Made by a program: the position numbers and the translations under genes. From contig NC_079513.1 of assembly GCF_000801105.2 (NCBI RefSeq), positions 27,077,640 to 27,141,639 of the forward strand: a stretch of 64,000 nucleotides of DNA, written 5' to 3'. This document shows, one piece after another, positions 59,557 to 64,000 of this stretch. The notes under the pieces are model-generated. The model ran no database searches, was not told the origin of the DNA, and worked only from the letters and a program-made list of their open reading frames with translations. Each line of letters opens with the position of its first letter. The stretch's first letter is position 1. Origin of the DNA: Raphanus sativus (taxonomy: Eukaryota > Streptophyta > Magnoliopsida > Brassicales > Brassicaceae).

Positions 59557-60324
59557 GATCGAAACAAGTTCGTATAGGAATTGTGGTAAACACATGGGTA
59601 AAGATAAATTCATGGAAGAGTAAAAGACACTGGTTCATCTATTCCAATGTTTAGATACGTTGTGTATTATATTCATGAATTTTATGCCACCCATAAGAAT
59701 AAAAGGCTTCTAAAAAATTTAATGTAAAGTTGAATGTGCTTATTATTTTAAAAGAAAAAGTAAAAGACAATCAGGCTACAGTGTTTTTTTTTTTTTGAAC
59801 TTAAGCTTTCAAATTAAAATGCAGAAAAAAAAATATAATGCTTTTACCATATAATACAATTAATTTACACATCCGTTCATAGATGAAACATTTGATATTT
59901 ATTTATATCATATACATAGAACTTTAGTCTAGTGTTATTAATGTTTGTGTATTCTCCTGAAATCAATTCGGTTTATTATTTAATTATCTATACTAAATTG
60001 GTTTAGTTAATCACTATATACCAAATTCTCTATTATATAGGTTTAACTTAATTTAATTTTCACATATATTTCAAATTTAGAAATAAAACAAAAGTTATGT
60101 AAATCAGTATTGTTACATAATATTTTTTTCAAATAAATATTATTACAAAAATACAAAATTTATAAATCTAATAGAAATAATATTAGAATCCACACAAAGT
60201 ATTATTAAAAAACTACATAATATATAACACAATATTGTATTAATTTATTGATATATTTTATTGCATAATTTTAAATATTTTAGCCTTAAATCGTGCGGAA
60301 GAAGATATAGTATTAGTTTTATTT
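59557..60324. other. 3' UTR and AT-rich spacer
   Basis: AATAAAAGG near 59698 is a likely polyadenylation signal for the preceding oleosin. The rest is AT-rich without a gene. Confidence 0.4.
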
Positions 60325-61010
60325 TTGGTAGGGCTGGGCAAAAAATCCGAACCCGAAAAATCGAACCGAACCCGATCCGAAAAAGTAGCACCGAACCCGA
60401 ACCAAAATTGATTAAATATCCGAACGGGTTCAAAATTTCGGTATTTAAAAAATCGAAACCGAACCCGATCCGAACCGAAGTATTTTGGGTACCCGAATGT
60501 ATCCTAAATAAATTTATATACTTAAATATATACATTATTTTTATATATAATGTATATTAAAAATATTAAAAATATATAAGATACTTTTAAATTTTCCAAA
60601 ATACTCGAAAAATATATGCAAATAGTCAAAAAGAAATGTTTAAAATAGCTAAAGTATACTGAAAACACCAAAAATAGTTAAATATCTATTGATTCTTTAT
60701 CCAAATATTCAAAGAAAACCAATTTATATGTTAAATTAAGGTATTTTGACATATATGTTATGATAATTTATATGCAATATATTATCTTTCTTATAGATTT
60801 TGAAAATTTAAAGTATATAATGAATTTTGAAAATTTAAAAACATTTTAAATGGATTATCCGAACCCGAACCGAACCCGCAAAGATCCGAACCGAATCCGA
60901 ACCGAAATTTAGAAATATCCGAATGGGACTAAAATCTTTGACCCCAAAACTCGAATGGACTGAACCGAAACCCGAATGGGTACCCGAACGTCCGGTCCTA
61001 ATTTTTGGGT
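60325..61010. repeat. Dispersed CCGAACCCGAAC-rich repeat
   Basis: Runs of CCGAACCCG, ATCCGAACCGAA and CCGAACCCGATCCG at 60.34-60.50 and 60.86-61.00 kb frame an AT-rich middle. It starts TAGGGCTGGGCAAAAAATCC. Likely the same family as 0.66-0.93 kb, read in the other direction. Non-coding. Confidence 0.55.
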
Positions 61011-61351
61011 TGATCCGTGAGAGATGAGGAGGGAACTCCATTTGGCACACGTGTTGAGAAGCATCTTTTAGTTGGTTCAGAAATATTTTGTAGAGAGATT
61101 TTTTTTAAATACTTTCCATAATTATAGTCTATAGTCGTTTGTAAATAACAAATTAGTCGGAAATGATACCAACGGAATAGTTCTTTATCATTAGACTTTT
61201 TCTTTAATTTAATTCTGGTGAACATTATTTGAGAAAACATAAAGCAAAACGTAACCAAAGTAACACATCTCAATCAAAATACGGGAAACTAGGAAATAAA
61301 AATCGATTAAGGTGTTAACTAATGTAGGGAACTCCTTTTTTACCCAAAAAA

Positions 61352-61997
61352 CTAATAAAACCCTTTCACCACTTTCCTTGAAGTTTGTATCCTCCGATGA
61401 CGCTTATTAACGTCGCGTTTTAGCTTCGACTTGTATGAACCTCCCACTTCTGCGGCAGTGCCTAAGAATCCGGTCTGAGTTCCGTCGCTGTCGTTGTCAA
61501 TGTCTCCTTCAATCGTCAATCCTTTGATCCTAGCCGCAATGGATTCCTCTTTTACCCCAACATCCACATCTATATAATCATAATCAATTTAACCCCAAAA
61601 TATCGTTGTTGCTCTTAAAGGTCCATGCATGATTATTGAATCAGCGACTAGAGCATATTAAAACATAAAATAGAATGTTTTCACATACTATTTAGAATAA
61701 AATCAATATATAGCCGATATAGTCTATAGTTAAGATCATGAATATAATGTATATGTACATACTTGGATTAGAGAAAAACCAAAGGACTAGAGCACAAGCG
61801 AGAAGAACAAATGGGATTATGTGAACAGCATTTTCAGCAAACTTGGCACGTGACTTCTCTTTCTTTGTTACCTCCTGGCTCGTAGGATCGTATGTAGTCG
61901 GCTCGTCTTCATCTAGGCCTTTCCATAATCCCTTTGGCGCGGACCAAGGTACTGAGTAATCCTCAGTCACACGGCTCCAGCTTGCGGATCGGTACAT
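61352..61997 (-). CDS. Small single-pass membrane protein, At5g07490-like
   Basis: Exons 61997-61763 and 61569-61352 give 150 residues. I start at MYRSASWSRVTEDYSVPWSA and not at an in-frame ATG 16 codons upstream (IQSLLPTIRLKQTQN), because the family begins here as far as I recall. After a polar part (GLWKGLDEDEPTTYDPTSQE) comes a membrane segment at about 61-77 (HIIPFVLLACALVLWFFS). The C-terminal part has ESIAARIKGLTIEGDIDNDS, DGTQTGFLGT and a basic end (KSKLKRDVNKRHRRIQTSRK). Function unknown; possibly a tail-facing nuclear or ER membrane protein (inference). Position between the oleosins and the phytocyanin matches Arabidopsis At5g07490. Confidence 0.8.
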
Positions 61998-62944
61998 ATT
62001 CTGTGTTTGCTTCAGTCTTATTGTGGGTAGTAAGGATTGAATCACTTTATTTGCCCAAGAAACTTAAAAGGTAAAAGACTACCTTTGTGGGGGTGTTTAT
62101 TTTGAATTAATTGATAACTTTTAAGTAATTCATTACTAATTTTTGTTAATTTTTAATTTGGTGGCTCACTTTTAGCCTATGGTTTCGGTGATTTGGATCA
62201 AAGCTATGACTCTGTCAAATATACAAATTTTCTGTTTCTCACAACAACATAAGCAGATACATTTAATATTAAGAGATTTATTACCTATTACAAAAAAAAA
62301 ACTTATATACAATGGATATATACGAGCGTCGGTTTAACTGTATTCAATATATTTATTTTATGAATATTCCAAAGAGAAATAAAAAGGAGTTGCAAGGGAA
62401 GTTCTCTGGAAGCATATTAGGTGGGTTTGGTCCCGATTAGGCAAGAAGTTCAACACCCCTTTGATGCCAATTCCAACTCCAAGGAAGTATTTTTGAAAGA
62501 TGAGTAGTAGTAAATAATAGTTAATTTAGATTAAATTAACGTAATATAGTTGCATCTTGTTAGTTAATATCATTAACTGATTTTGTTATTGTTATCTATT
62601 GTTCGTGAACTAATATTTGTGAATGTATTATAGATTGGAGAAAGAAAAAACTACTTGTCCAATGTCATCATGAATATTTAGCCATTTAGAGTTGTGAACC
62701 TTACCTAACAGCACAAGAATCCTATGAATTATGAAACACGAAAAAATCATTAAGAAAAAAAACAAAGGCTAAGGAACAAAAAGCAGATGTTATATGTTTT
62801 GGTGGTTGTGATATTAGGTTATCCACCTATGAGCACCCTTAAGCTATGCCATACACACACATATTATATATATTTACAGTCACACGTATATGCATCTAAA
62901 ACTAAAACTCAAGTTATTGAAAAAAAATTACAGTTGCGTAAATT
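61998..62944. other. Shared upstream region of two divergent genes
   Basis: The minus-strand At5g07490-like gene and the plus-strand phytocyanin start here back to back. No gene in between; AT-rich with TATATATATTTACAG at about 62865. Confidence 0.45.
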
Positions 62945-63768
62945 ATGGAGAAGGCGTCAAAGAAGCTATTTATTTTCAGTCTCTGCATCATGTTTGGTAT
63001 TTTAGTAACAAGAAGATGCAACGCAACTACATACTTTGTAGGAGACACGTCCGGTTGGGACATAAGCTCCGATCTTGAATCTTGGCCTCTAGGCAAGCGA
63101 TTCTCTGTTGGTGATGTTCTAAGTAAGTATCATAATAAATGCATCCATCGACTTTTAAAATATATAGGCATTAGCCAATACTTTACATTATCCAAAACAA
63201 AAACTTAAAAATTAATATTGAAGTTCCATGATGAAAGTCTTTTTATGAAACTATGGTTAGTGATCCTGATTTTATCAGTTTTTCATAGATTCATGATTAC
63301 TATCTCATCGATTTAAACGTATGTTATAATTGCTTGAATCTGAACCATCTATAATTCCCAGTGTTCCAATACTCATCGACGCATAGTGTCTACGAAGTGG
63401 CGAAAGACAACTTCGAAAGCTGCAACACTACGGACCCGATCCGTACGTTCACAAATGGGAACACGACCGTTGCTCTGTCCAAACCGGGAGACCGGTTCTT
63501 TGTCTGTGGTAACCGGCTCCATTGCTTCGCTGGTATGAGGCTACAAGTTAATGTCGAAGGCAATGGCCCATCTCCTGCCCCTGTGGGTGCTCCACGGGCC
63601 GCCCCAGCAGGAACTCTTCAGCCATCTTCTAAAAAGAATAACCCTGCGACCGGGGTTGCTAGCTCGGCTGCCCACGTTGGTGGCCGCGGTCTGAGGGGTA
63701 GTATGAATTATTTTGTATATTTGATGGTTTTTACTTTTCCTTTGATATTGTATTTTATTAACAACTAA
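62945..63768 (+). CDS. GPI-anchored phytocyanin (blue copper protein), At5g07475-like
   Basis: Exons 62945-63122 and 63362-63768 give 194 residues. A signal peptide (KKLFIFSLCIMFGILV, cut near CNA/TTYFVG) leads into a plastocyanin-like domain: TYFVGDTSGWDISSD, SWPLGKRFSVGDVLMFQYSS, HSVYEVAKDNFESCN and FFVCGNRLHCFAGM. All four type I copper ligands are present: His of HSVYEV, then Cys, His and Met spaced C-x4-H-x4-M. The Met makes it uclacyanin or plantacyanin-like, not stellacyanin (Gln). A Pro/Ala/Ser-rich linker (GPSPAPVGAPRAAPAGT) and a hydrophobic end (MNYFVYLMVFTFPLILYFIN) predict a GPI anchor, so it sits outside the plasma membrane. Such proteins bind copper and are thought to transfer electrons or act in pollen and reproductive signalling; the substrate is unknown. 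Confidence 0.92.
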
Positions 63769-64000
63769 CATATAAGAGTTTTTTTTAATATAAGAGTTTT
63801 CATATACAGTAATGTATATATATATATATATTAATCTCCGAGTTAAATGCGTAAGATAGTGAATATTCGGTTTGGTTTGATATATTTTTGTTATTTGTGG
63901 TCAATTGTTTTGAAGGGTTTTGACTAAATACAAACCAAAAATGTTCGTGGTTCTATTCTGTGTGTGACTTTGGATAAACATATTTGAAGAAACGAATAGA
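63769..64000. other. 3' flank of the phytocyanin gene
   Basis: No gene. A short (AT)n run lies at about 63815-63832. Confidence 0.4.

Overview
This window is nuclear DNA of a flowering plant in the mustard family, most likely Brassica or a close relative such as Raphanus. The genes have short GT-AG introns, AT-rich introns and intergenic DNA, and many small transposon remnants. Recognised products fall in the order of the Arabidopsis thaliana chromosome 5 block running from about At5g07790 and At5g07740 to At5g07475. I recalled that comparison from family knowledge and did not compute it. Several genes of that block are absent here, including MYB76 and its neighbours, as expected after the Brassica triplication and gene loss.

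Left part (1-22 kb). The 3' end of an odd chimeric gene (RPN8/MPN-like exons spliced to a nucleolin-type RRM) converges on a DUF863 nuclear protein gene (minus strand). A rearranged, partly duplicated and frameshifted formin paralog follows on the minus strand (5.4-11.6 kb). It lies head to head with an intact 17-exon class II formin, the FH20 ortholog (13.3-19.7 kb). A small membrane protein gene (At5g07730-like) comes next.

Middle (22-40 kb). A long gene-poor stretch rich in MITEs and Helitron ends precedes an intact MYB29 ortholog (minus, 28.4-29.8 kb), an activator of aliphatic glucosinolate genes. Then come a small two-module RRM gene (33.7-34.8 kb), a membrane-anchored pseudokinase (36.9-38.5 kb) and an F-box gene whose coding end overlaps it by 11 bp.

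Right part (40-64 kb). A 5'-truncated LINE with an 18-bp target duplication and an 800-bp foldback repeat with telomere-like arms precede a tandem cluster of pollen-coat oleosins (oleopollenins) at 44-60 kb. The cluster has five plausible genes and two decayed copies. Every plausible gene carries the same promoter module (a TGACGTAACG-like box, then TACCGTGCACGT). The last two genes add Lys-rich or Ala/Pro-rich tails from a second exon. The window ends with an At5g07490-like membrane protein (minus) and a GPI-anchored phytocyanin (plus).

The most interesting items are the RPN8-RRM chimera, the inverted formin pair with its rearranged copy, the shared oleosin promoter module, splice donors in the oleosin genes that double as stop codons, a lost start codon in one oleosin, and an RRM gene that seems to have dropped its RNP1 strand by moving a splice acceptor. 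Gene models come from reading frame, splice-site phase and homology by eye. No search was run.
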